DNA from: Planctomycetaceae bacterium
GTDB lineage: Bacteria > Planctomycetota > Planctomycetia > Pirellulales > Pirellulaceae
Reading direction: 5' to 3'
DNA length: 64,000 nucleotides
NCBI GenBank assembly: GCA_020638975.1
Contig: JACKHN010000010.1
Span: 124,001 to 188,000, forward strand
Of this stretch, positions 21,003 through 30,049 are shown in pieces. The position numbers and the translations under genes are program-made. Under the pieces are notes generated by a model. It worked only from the letters and a program-made list of their open reading frames with translations. It was not told the DNA's origin and did not search any database. Position 1 is the stretch's first letter. Each line of letters opens with the position of its first letter.

Positions 21003-24000
21003 GGCAAGTGAGTGGATTCGATTTGACAATTCGGCAATTGCGACTGAAGCATTTCCACGGCTTCCAACGACAAGCGGTCTCCTAGGGTTAGCCGGTTCAA
21101 ATGCGTGAAATGCCCGAGTTCCCCCAGGGCCGCGTCGGTGATTCCAGTGCCCCGCAAATTCAATGAACGCAGCGATGTGATGGGTCGCAAAGCCGACAGT
21201 CCCGAATTCGTTACATTGGTTCCTTCGAGATCGAGGCGATCAAGCTTCTTCAAATCGGAAAGGTAAACGAGGCCTTGATCGCCAACTTTCGTGAAGTCAA
21301 GATTCAACCACTTGAGCTCCTGGAATCCCGAAACGTGTTCCAGCCCGGCATCGTTCGTCTGTGTGTAGGCCAGGAACAAACACCACAGTTTGGTCAGCTT
21401 ACGGAAGTGGACGAAACCGCTGCCATCGACCTGCGCAAAGGTCAACGCAACGAACTCAAGCTGTTCCATGTCGCCAAGAACGGCCAACCCATTATCCGTG
21501 AGCCGTCTGCCAGACAGGGTCAACCGCAACACATTGTCGAGTGTGCGGATCGACTCGCACTCTTCATCACCCACCATCGCGCCGCCAATCGTCAAGTCGG
21601 TGAGATAAGGCAGGCGGCGCAGTTGCTCTAGCCTATGTGATGGCGTAGAGTCATAACGCAGTTCCAGGATCGCGAGCTTCGGCATTGCGACAAGATGAGC
21701 GAGAACTCGATCCGAAAGTTCCAGATCTTGAAAGTAGAGGTGGTTCAGCGAAGGTGCATTGATCAGCTGAACGAAGTCGTCGTCGGTCAGATAAAACGCC
21801 TTACCAAAGTTGATTCCAGCGACCTGAAAGTCGCCTGAGGGCAACTTCCCGACCCTGTCCGCCAGCTCGAGTCGGTTCTCTACAACGAGATCGAGAATCG
21901 CCCCTTTCTCGATCGCCCACTCAGCAATTTCCCTTTCATTCATTGAGATCCGATGAGCAACGTTTCCCATGTCACTCGCTGCCACATGCTTCACGTTGCA
22001 GTTCGGCAATCGCTGGCGAAGTTCCCGGACGGACTCTTCTGTGAACAACTCACCAACCAGCAACTCCGTCAACGACTCGAAGCCGACCAGCGTCTCGATC
22101 GCTGCCGCGTTCACTCGCGTATCAACCAGATCCAAGGTGCTGAGAAGCTTGGCCGATCGCAATTTTTCCAGACCGTTGTTGGTCGTTGATGTTTCGCGGA
22201 GCGTCAGTCGTTGCAGGGCTTCCATATTCGCAACGTATTCGAATGCTTGGTCGGTGATCGCCGTTCCGTCAAGGTTCAGCCAACGAACATGCGGTAAGCT
22301 TGACGCAGATAGCAGGCCTGCGTCGACGACTTGTGTATGAGCGAGATGCAACTCGCTAAGGTGCGACAACTCCGAAAGGACGCTCAGATCAGGTTTCACG
22401 AGCGGCGAGTACACGATCGAGAGAAGCTGAAGCTGCGGCATATTTGCGAAGTGCGACAGACTAGCGTCCGACAAACGCGAATGCATTGCCGTAATCGCAA
22501 TGACGTTCGTCAGTCGCGATGTCATCGCCGCTACGCCGTCATCAATTGCCGCTCCCTCCAGCGTGAGATGCCGCAAGTTGGGCAATTGATTTAATGGCGT
22601 AATGTCATCCGTCGTGATCGACTGGCACGCGAGTGTCAGTATCTGCAATTGCCGGATTCTGGCGAGGCTCGCCACGAGTTGGTCGTTCAGTTCAACGTCA
22701 CGGAAGTTGACATCCACGAGTCGCGAGAGTTTCGCAAGACTTTCCAAGTCATCGTCCGTCAACTCGACGTGCGATTGAAAGCGGACTCGATATGTGAAAA
22801 AGCTTGTTGAGGGAAGCTGCTCGCGAGTGCTGACGCTTAGAAAGGCATCCCCGGTCGACACTTCGATGTCCCCGCCCAGTTCCAACACACGTTCCGCGAC
22901 AACGCGATCGACCGGAACCGGCGAGCCATCGGTGGGATGCTCGACAGACGCCTTGATGACGACTCGATCGTTGCGGGCGATCTGGAAATCGTACGCGTCC
23001 AATCGCAGGCCAGTTGATCTGTTCTCGACTCGAATAGCATAGTTTCCCAGCGGCAATCGTCGTTGTGTCGCTTTGCCGGCCACCGACAACGCATACGACT
23101 CACCGTTGACCTTGTCGGTTATCAGCAGGTGTTGGCCTTTGAGTTCGGCGGCGATTTGTTCGCCGTCGATTTCGACGACGATTGTGCCAGCACCTGTGTT
23201 GAAGTAAAGAACGATCGCTGCAACACCAACCAGCAATCCCAACAGTCCAGTTGCGACAAGGAACACCCAACTGCGCTGACGCGAGAAGATAGCTCGCCTG
23301 CCGTCCGTCTGCCGCGCTGGCAGCGACGTCACGGTGTCGGTCATTGCCAAGTGCTTCGATAGGTCACTGGTATTTCCTGCGGCAATCTTCGTGTCAGCCG
23401 CGACCGAACAAAGCTTCGCCAAGTTGGCACCAAACGTGAACGGCTGTAGCGCTTCTGCGAAATCGCTAGCGGTGGCGAATCGATCTTCGGGAGACTTCGC
23501 GAGAGCCTTGTCAACGATCGCCGAAAGTTGAGGAGGCACGTCGGTGCGGCGCTCGATCACTGCGGTAGGCGGTTCTTGCTCGTGAGCCATCAGCTTTCGG
23601 AGCGATGAATCGTGCTTCTCGTCGGAAAATGGTGGCCGCCCACAGAGCAGTGCATATAACGTGCAGCCAAGACTGTAAATGTCGGCTCGCGAATCGACTT
23701 CCTTTGCCTTTAGGGCTTGCTCTGGGGCCATGTAGTCGGCTGTCCCCATGACTTGAAAGTCCGCCGTCAGACCTTCCTTGCGACTTTGCATATGTAGACG
23801 CGCCAGTCCAAGATCCAGAACTTTGACGCACCCGTCGCGTGTGAGCATGAGATTCGAAGGCTTGAGGTCGCGATGGATCAGGCCATTACCGTGCGCGTGC
23901 TGAATTCCGGCGGCGGCTTGCCGGATGACTTCGCAGGCATCATTGATCTGCAATCGCCCCAACGCCCGTACTAATTGGCTCAAATCGCGTCCGTCGACGA

Positions 24001-24574
24001 ACTCCATCGCGAGATAGTGTCGACCGGCTACTTCGCCCGCATCCGTAGCTCGAACGATGTTGGGATGGCTGACTTTGCCAACGGCCTTCATTTCGCGATC
24101 GAAACGAGCAATCGCTTGGGCATCATCCGTCAGGTGATCGGCCAGAACCTTAACCGCGACGATCATCTCCAGACGTGCATGTTCGGCTTTGTAGACGGCC
24201 CCCATTCCGCCTTCGCCGAGCAGGTTCAGCAAACGATATTGCCCAAGCTGGAGTCCACTGAACTTAGTTGCATCCTGAATCGAGGTATCATCCAGAGAAA
24301 CATTGTGCCCGGGCGAATCGTCGCCTGCTCGCATGCTGCTGATACAGGCAAGTGCCTGTGCAAGCTCGGATTCGCTGTCGAATTCACTTTCGCCGGTCTT
24401 CTGCTTGAGGGCAGCGATCAAAGTGTCCGCTGTTTCATCGCAGGCAGCCAATACCGTCTGACAGGCTGTACAAACAGCCAGATGCTTATCGACCGACTCG
24501 GCAGATGCTTCGTCGATCCGACCCACCAAGTAGTCGTTTAGCTGGGTCCGCTGGGGGCATTGATTCGCTGGCAT
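20999..24574 (-). CDS. Ser/Thr protein kinase with zinc-finger N terminus and LRR ectodomain
   Basis: 1,191 residues. Residues 1-45 hold an HxxxCxxC motif (H31, C35, C38), as in anti-sigma zinc fingers (zf-HC2). The Hanks-type kinase domain spans ~113-380: glycine loop GEGGMGAVYKA (120-130), VAVK with catalytic K142, HRDLKPSN (234-241), DLG in place of DFG (254-256) and MAPE. One transmembrane helix lies at ~436-458. The rest is outside the cytoplasm: a beta-rich linker, then leucine-rich repeats from ~600 to the end in two arrays. The layout suggests a receptor kinase with an LRR sensor outside and a zinc finger that could bind the sigma factor encoded just upstream. Sigma-kinase gene pairs are a known planctomycete pattern; the specific partner is inferred. 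It overlaps the downstream gene by 4 nt. Confidence 0.93.
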   Translation of the reverse strand: MPANQCPQRTQLNDYLVGRIDEASAESVDKHLAVCTACQTVLAACDETADTLIAALKQKTGESEFDSESELAQALACISSMRAGDDSPGHNVSLDDTSIQDATKFSGLQLGQYRLLNLLGEGGMGAVYKAEHARLEMIVAVKVLADHLTDDAQAIARFDREMKAVGKVSHPNIVRATDAGEVAGRHYLAMEFVDGRDLSQLVRALGRLQINDACEVIRQAAAGIQHAHGNGLIHRDLKPSNLMLTRDGCVKVLDLGLARLHMQSRKEGLTADFQVMGTADYMAPEQALKAKEVDSRADIYSLGCTLYALLCGRPPFSDEKHDSSLRKLMAHEQEPPTAVIERRTDVPPQLSAIVDKALAKSPEDRFATASDFAEALQPFTFGANLAKLCSVAADTKIAAGNTSDLSKHLAMTDTVTSLPARQTDGRRAIFSRQRSWVFLVATGLLGLLVGVAAIVLYFNTGAGTIVVEIDGEQIAAELKGQHLLITDKVNGESYALSVAGKATQRRLPLGNYAIRVENRSTGLRLDAYDFQIARNDRVVIKASVEHPTDGSPVPVDRVVAERVLELGGDIEVSTGDAFLSVSTREQLPSTSFFTYRVRFQSHVELTDDDLESLAKLSRLVDVNFRDVELNDQLVASLARIRQLQILTLACQSITTDDITPLNQLPNLRHLTLEGAAIDDGVAAMTSRLTNVIAITAMHSRLSDASLSHFANMPQLQLLSIVYSPLVKPDLSVLSELSHLSELHLAHTQVVDAGLLSASSLPHVRWLNLDGTAITDQAFEYVANMEALQRLTLRETSTTNNGLEKLRSAKLLSTLDLVDTRVNAAAIETLVGFESLTELLVGELFTEESVRELRQRLPNCNVKHVAASDMGNVAHRISMNEREIAEWAIEKGAILDLVVENRLELADRVGKLPSGDFQVAGINFGKAFYLTDDDFVQLINAPSLNHLYFQDLELSDRVLAHLVAMPKLAILELRYDSTPSHRLEQLRRLPYLTDLTIGGAMVGDEECESIRTLDNVLRLTLSGRRLTDNGLAVLGDMEQLEFVALTFAQVDGSGFVHFRKLTKLWCLFLAYTQTNDAGLEHVSGFQELKWLNLDFTKVGDQGLVYLSDLKKLDRLDLEGTNVTNSGLSALRPITSLRSLNLRGTGITDAALGELGHFTHLNRLTLGDRLSLEAVEMLQSQLPNCQIESTHLP

Positions 24575-24601
24575 GCTGATCTCCGCGTGCCAAACATCAA
24601 A

Positions 24602-24627
24602 CTAGGCACCGCACGCAAGATGCCTAG
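24602..24627. promoter_or_regulatory. Hairpin between sigma gene and kinase gene
   Basis: A perfect 7-base inverted repeat (CTAGGCA / TGCCTAG) with a 12-base loop sits about 28 bases upstream of the kinase start, in the 176-base gap between the sigma and kinase genes. It could be an RNA hairpin tuning kinase translation or an operator. It has no T-run, so a terminator is unlikely. Confidence 0.35.
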
Positions 24628-24750
24628 GTACAAGAACGATCGCGCCTGACACGAATGCGGCAAGATCTTGAAAATTGCTAACAACGCAAACGCGAAGGCA
24701 TTTGTTGGCAACAGGTTAGCGGCGGGGAAATCGATGTCGACGATTCAGAG

Positions 24751-25356
24751 CTACTCAAGCAATTGCCGAGCTCGTCGCAACACACGGGATTTCGCTTGCC
24801 AGACTGATTCGACCGAAATCCCCAACTCCTCGGCCACGGCCGCCGGAGCAACCTCATCAATCGTCGACCGCCAAAATGCCAGCCAAGTCTTCTCCTTCAC
24901 TTCACCCCGGATGATTTCGAATGCCCGGTGTGTCAGACCGCTGGTGGCGGCGATCGTCGAAGCCGAATCCTCGTTTGGTTCCTCGGCGGGAAGTTCAAGC
25001 AGTCGCATGTGAGCGTCTGTACCACCGGCGGCCTTCGCCTTGCCCGACCGAACTTTGAAGAGATCACGGATCTTGTTTCGTGTGATCGACCACAGCCAAC
25101 CACGGAACGATCCGCTCGTGTCGGTCCTTTCAAATGTCGCGATGTGCAGCATCACGGACCGAAAGACGTCTTGAAGCACATCCGCTGAATCCTCCGGGGC
25201 GAGGCCAGCACTGCGGCACCAATGATAGATCATTGGTCCATACAACTCCGTCATGCATCGCCACGCCGTTTCGTCGCGCGATCGAACAAGATCAAGCAGC
25301 GAGTTGGATGTCGCGTTGGCATGACTCTGGCTAGATGAGGCATTTGAAGCATTCAT
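24751..25356 (-). CDS. ECF-type RNA polymerase sigma factor
   Basis: 201 residues. Region 2 is visible as the D-W-RC...LYGPMIYHW helix, DSADVLQDVF and SFRGWLWSITRNKIRDLF; region 4 as a C-terminal HTH (AVAEELGISVESVWQAKSRVLRRARQ). Length and layout fit an extracytoplasmic-function sigma factor of the sort encoded beside planctomycete kinases. It is the first gene of an operon with the LRR kinase and wHTH-like gene. The kinase's zinc finger probably takes the anti-sigma role, since no separate anti-sigma gene is present; that is inferred from arrangement. Confidence 0.9.
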   Translation of the reverse strand: MNASNASSSQSHANATSNSLLDLVRSRDETAWRCMTELYGPMIYHWCRSAGLAPEDSADVLQDVFRSVMLHIATFERTDTSGSFRGWLWSITRNKIRDLFKVRSGKAKAAGGTDAHMRLLELPAEEPNEDSASTIAATSGLTHRAFEIIRGEVKEKTWLAFWRSTIDEVAPAAVAEELGISVESVWQAKSRVLRRARQLLE

Positions 25357-25500
25357 TTAGCAAATATGGTAGAGGCGACTGAGGGCTAGACGGGCGAGGA
25401 ACCGAGTTGCAAGTCACGCCAAAACCATAGGGAGTCCGCGTGTTCCCCCGCTGTGGCGACGGTATGAATCGCCCTATTGTGTTCTGCGCCGTTCGGAGAG

Positions 25501-25824
25501 TCAACTAGTTTGGGAGGCTTCGGAGAGCCGGAAACGCCTATCACTAGCAGACACGTTCAGGAGTTCACGCCACGCGGAGCAGTCGCACTGCACCGGAGAG
25601 TAAGCCGGTAACCTTAAGACAAACCTCTGGCTAAGGTGCAAAGAGAATGCCACACCCGCGCTGTTCACGAGCGCGTTGAGACTGTCGACGACTGGCAACA
25701 CGAGACGGTCCGGTACTACCGGCACTTCGCTCCATAATTCAGCCAACAACCGGTCCAACTCTATTTCGCGGAGCTTGGATCTGACCTCTCCGCACACTCG
25801 ATCCGGCGACAGGTATTCTTTCAA
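25501..25824 (-). CDS. Doubtful small ORF or gene remnant
   Basis: 107 residues from a TTG. The frame is open for about 20 codons further upstream with protein-like composition (LAKAPEEYVRA is readable before the TTG), but no ATG precedes the in-frame stop near 25889. The segment IELDRLLAELWSEVP and the overall amino-acid usage look coding; the 3' part looks less so. No domain is recognised. It may be the 3' remnant of a gene whose 5' part has decayed, or a chance frame. Confidence 0.3.
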   Translation of the reverse strand: MKEYLSPDRVCGEVRSKLREIELDRLLAELWSEVPVVPDRLVLPVVDSLNALVNSAGVAFSLHLSQRFVLRLPAYSPVQCDCSAWRELLNVSASDRRFRLSEASQTS

Positions 25825-26203
25825 TGATGCGCGTACGTATTCTTCAGGCGCTTTGGCAAGCGGGTCGCGGTCGTCTCGGTCGGTACATCACTTATCCGGA
25901 TCATGTCGTCCATACACGGTCGATGTACCGGGGTGAATCATTACGTTGCAGTCAAACTAGGCGATCGAATGTCGCTGCGCTGGTGTCGCGGCAACGCATC
26001 AGCAACGCATGCCACGACAAGCGCGCGTCGGCCTATCACGTCGGCGATAACTGCTCCGACACCCTTGAGCTGTTATGCGCAACTCACTTGGCGGCTGTGC
26101 GATATCCCAGGGCTCGAACCGCTTGTCGAGAGTGTGATCGGATCGCTGCGACGTTCGCGAGACGCAACTCGAGATGTCGCGATGTGCTCAGTGACACGTG
26201 GCG
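25825..26203. other. Unassigned intergenic DNA
   Basis: About 380 bases between the doubtful ORF and mtnA. Plus-strand frames here (25824-26321 and 25903-26271) run into mtnA on the opposite strand and have compositions typical of shadows, rich in Arg, Ser, Thr and Ala with no motif. The bases are rich in GCGATCG-like words. I see no RNA gene, repeat or clear terminator. It may be a decayed gene together with the 25501-25824 frame. Confidence 0.35.
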
Positions 26204-27262
26204 TCACGGATGGGCCAGAACTTGTTGGATCTGGGACGCTGATACTGGATCGATTAGGCCACGTTCGGTGATGATCGCTTTGATGTATTCAGCAGGCGTG
26301 ACGTCGAAAGCAGGGTTGTAGACTTTGATTCCGGTCGGTGCCGTCTGTCGTCCGAAGCCGTGCGTGATTTCTTCGGATGCTCGCTCTTCAATAGGAATCT
26401 CCGTACCGCTGGCGATGGCGAGGTCGAACGTGGACGAAGGCGCCGCGATGTAGAAGGGAATGCCGTGCGCGCGAGCCAGCACGGCGATTGAATAGGTTCC
26501 GATCTTGTTCGCCGAGTCGCCATTGGCTGCAATGCGATCGGCTCCGGTGATGACAGCTTGCACGCGGCCCTCTCGCATCACTTGCGCCGCCATCGAATCG
26601 CAGATTAATGTGGCGTCGATGTTTCGTCGCGACAACTCCCAGGCGGTGAGACGCGCGCCTTGCAGCAGCGGTCGCGTCTCGTCAACGAACACACGGAGGT
26701 TCTTGCCTTCGTCTTGGGCGGTGAAGAAGACCGATAAAGCCGTTCCATACTCGGCGGTGGCAAGCCCGCCCGCATTGCAGTGCGTGAGGACTCCCTGACC
26801 GTCTTCCAATAACGCGGCCCCATGTCGTCCGATCGCGTGACACATCGCGCGATCTTCGTCGTGGATCGCGCGAGCTTCTTCGAGTAGCGTTGTTCGGATC
26901 GAAGCGACTGTTTGCCCTTGCAACGTTGCTGCCTTGGCTTTCATTCGATCGAGTGCCCAGAACAGATTCACCGCAGTCGGGCGACTTGTGGCAAGGTACT
27001 CGGCGGCTTTGTTCAGTTGAGCGAATAGTGTGGAATCGTCGCTTGCACCTTGGATACCGACGCAGACACCATAGGCCGCCGCAATTCCGATCGCCGGAGC
27101 ACCTCGGACTCGCAGTTGCTTGATCGCTTCCCAAACTTGCTCGATCGACCGGCAGTCGATTTCCTGGAATTCGACCGGCAACAAAGTCTGGTCAATCAAC
27201 ACAAGGTGGCCATCAACGTCGCCAACCCATCGAAGTGTCTCGACCCTGTCGCTGTTTGACAT
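26204..27262 (-). CDS. mtnA: S-methyl-5-thioribose-1-phosphate isomerase
   Basis: 352 residues. It converts methylthioribose-1-phosphate to methylthioribulose-1-phosphate in methionine salvage. Family marks are visible: RVRGAPAIGIAAAYG near the N terminus, THCNAGGLAT with the catalytic Cys, and ITGADRIAANGDSANKIGTY with the catalytic Asp. Length matches the family (about 345-370). A GTG further up (27289) overlaps the purE stop, but the ATG at 27262 is preceded by AAAGGA at good spacing, so I start there. It follows purE by 26 bases on the same strand; co-transcription with purE and perhaps ald is likely although the pathways differ. No other mtn genes are in the window. Confidence 0.95.
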   Translation of the reverse strand: MSNSDRVETLRWVGDVDGHLVLIDQTLLPVEFQEIDCRSIEQVWEAIKQLRVRGAPAIGIAAAYGVCVGIQGASDDSTLFAQLNKAAEYLATSRPTAVNLFWALDRMKAKAATLQGQTVASIRTTLLEEARAIHDEDRAMCHAIGRHGAALLEDGQGVLTHCNAGGLATAEYGTALSVFFTAQDEGKNLRVFVDETRPLLQGARLTAWELSRRNIDATLICDSMAAQVMREGRVQAVITGADRIAANGDSANKIGTYSIAVLARAHGIPFYIAAPSSTFDLAIASGTEIPIEERASEEITHGFGRQTAPTGIKVYNPAFDVTPAEYIKAIITERGLIDPVSASQIQQVLAHP

Positions 27263-27288
27263 CGTATCCTTTCGAGACCGTCCCGACA

Positions 27289-27795
27289 CTATAAGGACTC
27301 TTGCAGCTTCGCGTCCTTGGCGGCAATTTGATCGACGAGACTGGCCTTGAATGCAGCGAACCTAGCGCGGAGCGCAGGATCCGCAGTCGCGATGATCTGA
27401 ACAGCAAACAATCCGGCGTTGCGAGGTCCGCCCATGCCAACGGCAACACTTGCCACGGGGACATCACCGGGCATCTGAACCGTCGAAAGTAACGAATCGA
27501 GTCCACCCAACTCCGGCGTGGGAACCGGTAAACCGATCACTGGCAAGGCTGTATGAGCTGCCACAACACCGGCCAAGTGAGCCGCGCCGCCAGCGGCAGC
27601 GATGATCACCTGCAAGCCACGCGAGTCGGCCTTCGTCGCGTAGTCGGCGACGAGATGCGGCGTGCGGTGGGCGCTCATCACATGGACTTCAAACGGTATG
27701 TCAAATTGATTCAACGCATCAGCGACCTTCTTGATTTTTGGCCAGTCGCTGTCGCTTCCCATCAGGATTCCCACGCGGGGAGCTTCGTCAGTCAT
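27289..27795 (-). CDS. purE: N5-carboxyaminoimidazole ribonucleotide mutase (PurE)
   Basis: 168 residues. It moves the carboxyl group of N5-CAIR to C4 in purine biosynthesis. Hallmarks: GSDSDWPKIKKVADAL (substrate loop), SAHRTP, IAAAGGAAHLAGVVAAHT and GGLDSLLSTVQMPGDVPVA. The frame continues 59 codons upstream, but that part is Arg/Cys-rich and overlaps ald, so the ATG at 27795 (MTDEAPRVGILMG) is the start. Length fits class I PurE, which normally needs PurK; purK is not in this window. It ends 26 bases before mtnA. Confidence 0.96.
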   Translation of the reverse strand: MTDEAPRVGILMGSDSDWPKIKKVADALNQFDIPFEVHVMSAHRTPHLVADYATKADSRGLQVIIAAAGGAAHLAGVVAAHTALPVIGLPVPTPELGGLDSLLSTVQMPGDVPVASVAVGMGGPRNAGLFAVQIIATADPALRARFAAFKASLVDQIAAKDAKLQESL

Positions 27796-27838
27796 GATGT
27801 GCTTGCTTTCGATGAGGACATAATGGTGCGGCTGGCGC

Positions 27839-27863
27839 CGCCACCCTGCTAATTTGGGTGGCG
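27839..27863. terminator. Hairpin between ald and purE
   Basis: An 8-base perfect inverted repeat (CGCCACCC / GGGTGGCG) with a short AT-rich loop lies just after the ald stop codon on the minus strand. There is no T-run, so it may be a weak terminator, an mRNA-stabilising hairpin, or a copy of a dispersed palindrome. Confidence 0.35.
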
Positions 27864-27886
27864 TGCAAATCCAAATGGATGACTCA

Positions 27887-28987
27887 TTACAGAGGTTTGT
27901 ACGGCATGCCGAATGTCTCTGCAACCGCCTGATTCGTGATGTCCCCGCGACGAATATTGATCGCTGTGGCAATTGGTGCGAGGTCGCGAGCGGCTTGGTC
28001 GATGCCGCGATTAGCGAGTTGCAATACCCACGGTAGCGTCACGTTACAGAGCGCAAAAGTACTCGTGCGGCCAACCGCTCCTGGCATATTGGTCACACAG
28101 TAATGGACGACATCGCTTTCGATGTAAGTGGGGTCGCTATGTGTCGTTGGGCGACTCGATTCGAGACAGCCACCTTGGTCGATACAGACGTCAATGACCA
28201 CACTGCCGGGCTTCATGATTTTCAAGTCTTCACGAGTAACGAGTCGCGGAGCCTTTGCACCCGGGATCAAGACCGATCCGACAACTAAGTCAGCCAGCTT
28301 AAGCTGCTCGCGAATGACGTGGCGATCGCTATACAACACGTTAACATTGGCGGGCATGATATCGTCCAGATAACGCAAACGATCCATATTGATATCGAGG
28401 ATGGCTACATCCGCCTGAAAACCAGCTGCTATCTTAGCGGCATTGGCTCCCACCACACCTCCGCCCAGAATCGTGATATGCGCCGGTGCGACGCCCGGTA
28501 CTCCGCCTAACAGAATCCCGCGTCCCATTTGAGGACGCTCAAGGTACTTGGCACCTTCTTGAATGCTCATTCGCCCGGCAACTTCGCTCATCGGCGTGAG
28601 CAGCGGCAAGTTTCGGTTGCGATCTTGCAACGTTTCGTATGCGATGCAAGTTGCCTGCGAAGCGACCATCGCTTCTGTCAGTTCTCGTTCGGCGGCGAAG
28701 TGGAAGTAAGTGAATAACGCTTGCCCTGGACGAATCAAAGGCCACTCGCTTGACTGCGGTTCCTTGACCTTCACGATCAAGTCGGCCCGCCCAAAAATCT
28801 CGCTCGGCGAAGTCACTAATTCTGCTCCGGCCTCGAGATAGTCGTGGTCTGGCAGCCCTGACCCCAATCCGGCACCGGCTTCGATCAGAACGGAATGCCC
28901 TGCCCGAACCAGCTCTTCGACGCCCACCGGGAGCATGCCGACGCGGTATTCGTCTTGTTTGACCTCTCGGGGTACACCAATGATCAC
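27887..28987 (-). CDS. ald: Alanine dehydrogenase
   Basis: 366 residues. It interconverts L-alanine and pyruvate plus ammonia with NAD+. The N terminus MIIGVPREVKQDEYRVGMLP is the family signature; then VKVKEP and YFHFAAE (substrate Lys and His region), the NAD-binding ILGGGVVGANAAKIAAG, VIDVCIDQGGCLESSRPTTH and NMPGAVGRTSTFALCN. Full family length (about 370), with the ATG preceded by GGAAAGGAGT-like bases, a strong ribosome site. It is the first of three minus-strand genes ahead of purE and mtnA and lies divergently from yceH. Confidence 0.96.
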   Translation of the reverse strand: MIIGVPREVKQDEYRVGMLPVGVEELVRAGHSVLIEAGAGLGSGLPDHDYLEAGAELVTSPSEIFGRADLIVKVKEPQSSEWPLIRPGQALFTYFHFAAERELTEAMVASQATCIAYETLQDRNRNLPLLTPMSEVAGRMSIQEGAKYLERPQMGRGILLGGVPGVAPAHITILGGGVVGANAAKIAAGFQADVAILDINMDRLRYLDDIMPANVNVLYSDRHVIREQLKLADLVVGSVLIPGAKAPRLVTREDLKIMKPGSVVIDVCIDQGGCLESSRPTTHSDPTYIESDVVHYCVTNMPGAVGRTSTFALCNVTLPWVLQLANRGIDQAARDLAPIATAINIRRGDITNQAVAETFGMPYKPL

Positions 28988-29291
28988 GTGGAAACTCCTT
29001 TCCTAAGTTCTGTGGTGGGTTGCCAAACTCACAGAAACGGGACGTCGTGTAAAAGAAACCGCTTTGTCTGGCCCTTCGTCAGGCCCATTGTAACCGTTTT
29101 GAAATGTACTGATCGAGGTCGTACCTGTCTAAACAGTCGGATTTGAGGCATCGCTCGCTCAGCAACTTTGCCACAATCCCAAAATCGCGCAAGCTTAATT
29201 GCGGCTTCGGTCTTGTAAGAAGGCCGCGATCTACCTAGATTTCTCGGACGCGTGCCTACTGATGACGGGACCTTTCACCACGGAATGACAG
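28988..29291. promoter_or_regulatory. Divergent intergenic region between ald and yceH
   Basis: About 304 bases between two divergent genes, so both promoters should lie here. I see a strong Shine-Dalgarno sequence next to ald, but no palindromic operator, riboswitch or repeat that I would defend. Confidence 0.5.
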
Positions 29292-29996
29292 ATGAATACG
29301 TTCGGCCCAACGACGACTAACGACGATAGCGATGGTCCTCAATGGCGACCTCTGGACCGCATTCAACGCCGCGTGGCGGGCGTATTGGTCGAGAAAGCCA
29401 AGACAACACCCGAGAATTACCCGCTGTCATTGAATGCTATCACAACCGGTTCCAATCAGAAGAGCAATCGCAGCCCGCAGATGGACCTCGACCCGAGTGA
29501 TGTCGAGGTAGCTTTGGAGGAGCTTCGCGAGATGGGTGCCGTCGTCGAAATTCAAGGCGACGGGCGCGTGGCAAAGTACAAGCACCGCATGTACGACTGG
29601 CTCGGTGTCGACAAGGTGGAACTGGCAGTAATGGCCGAATTGATGTTACGCGGCGAGCAAACCGTCGGCGAACTGCGCGGGCGAGCCGCTCGCATGGAAC
29701 CGATCGCGGATATCAATGCCCTGCGACCCGTTCTGCAGTCGCTGATCGAAAAGAAGCTCGTCCTGTCGTTGACACCCGAAGGCCGCGGCCAAGTCGTCAC
29801 CCATGGCTTGTATCAGCCGAACGAGATGGACAAGGTTACCGCACGTGCCGGCGAGATATCGGCCAGCGAGTCATCACGACCAACACCCGCGCCAAAGGTT
29901 TCGCAGGATGCAGCCAGCACATTGCGTGAAGAACTTGCGGAGCTTCGTCAAGAGATTGAGCAACTCAAAGAACGCGTCAGTACGCTTGAGAGCTGA
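29292..29996 (+). CDS. yceH: YceH family protein (DUF480)
   Basis: 234 residues. The body (RIQRRVAGVLVEKAKTTPENYPLSLNAI, then KSNRSPQMDLDPSDVEVAL, VGELRGRAARMEPI) matches the YceH/DUF480 family, which folds as two winged-helix domains. The last ~35 residues form a heptad-like coiled coil (LREELAELRQEIEQLKERV). The molecular role is not well established; nucleic-acid binding or protein interaction through the wHTH units is an inference. It is a single-gene unit: divergent from ald, convergent with the next gene. Confidence 0.93.
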   Translation: MNTFGPTTTNDDSDGPQWRPLDRIQRRVAGVLVEKAKTTPENYPLSLNAITTGSNQKSNRSPQMDLDPSDVEVALEELREMGAVVEIQGDGRVAKYKHRMYDWLGVDKVELAVMAELMLRGEQTVGELRGRAARMEPIADINALRPVLQSLIEKKLVLSLTPEGRGQVVTHGLYQPNEMDKVTARAGEISASESSRPTPAPKVSQDAASTLREELAELRQEIEQLKERVSTLES

Positions 29997-30049
29997 CCAT
30001 TAGAGAAGCGGTTTCCCCAAAACGGCGAGCAGCACGTTCGCTGCGATCT

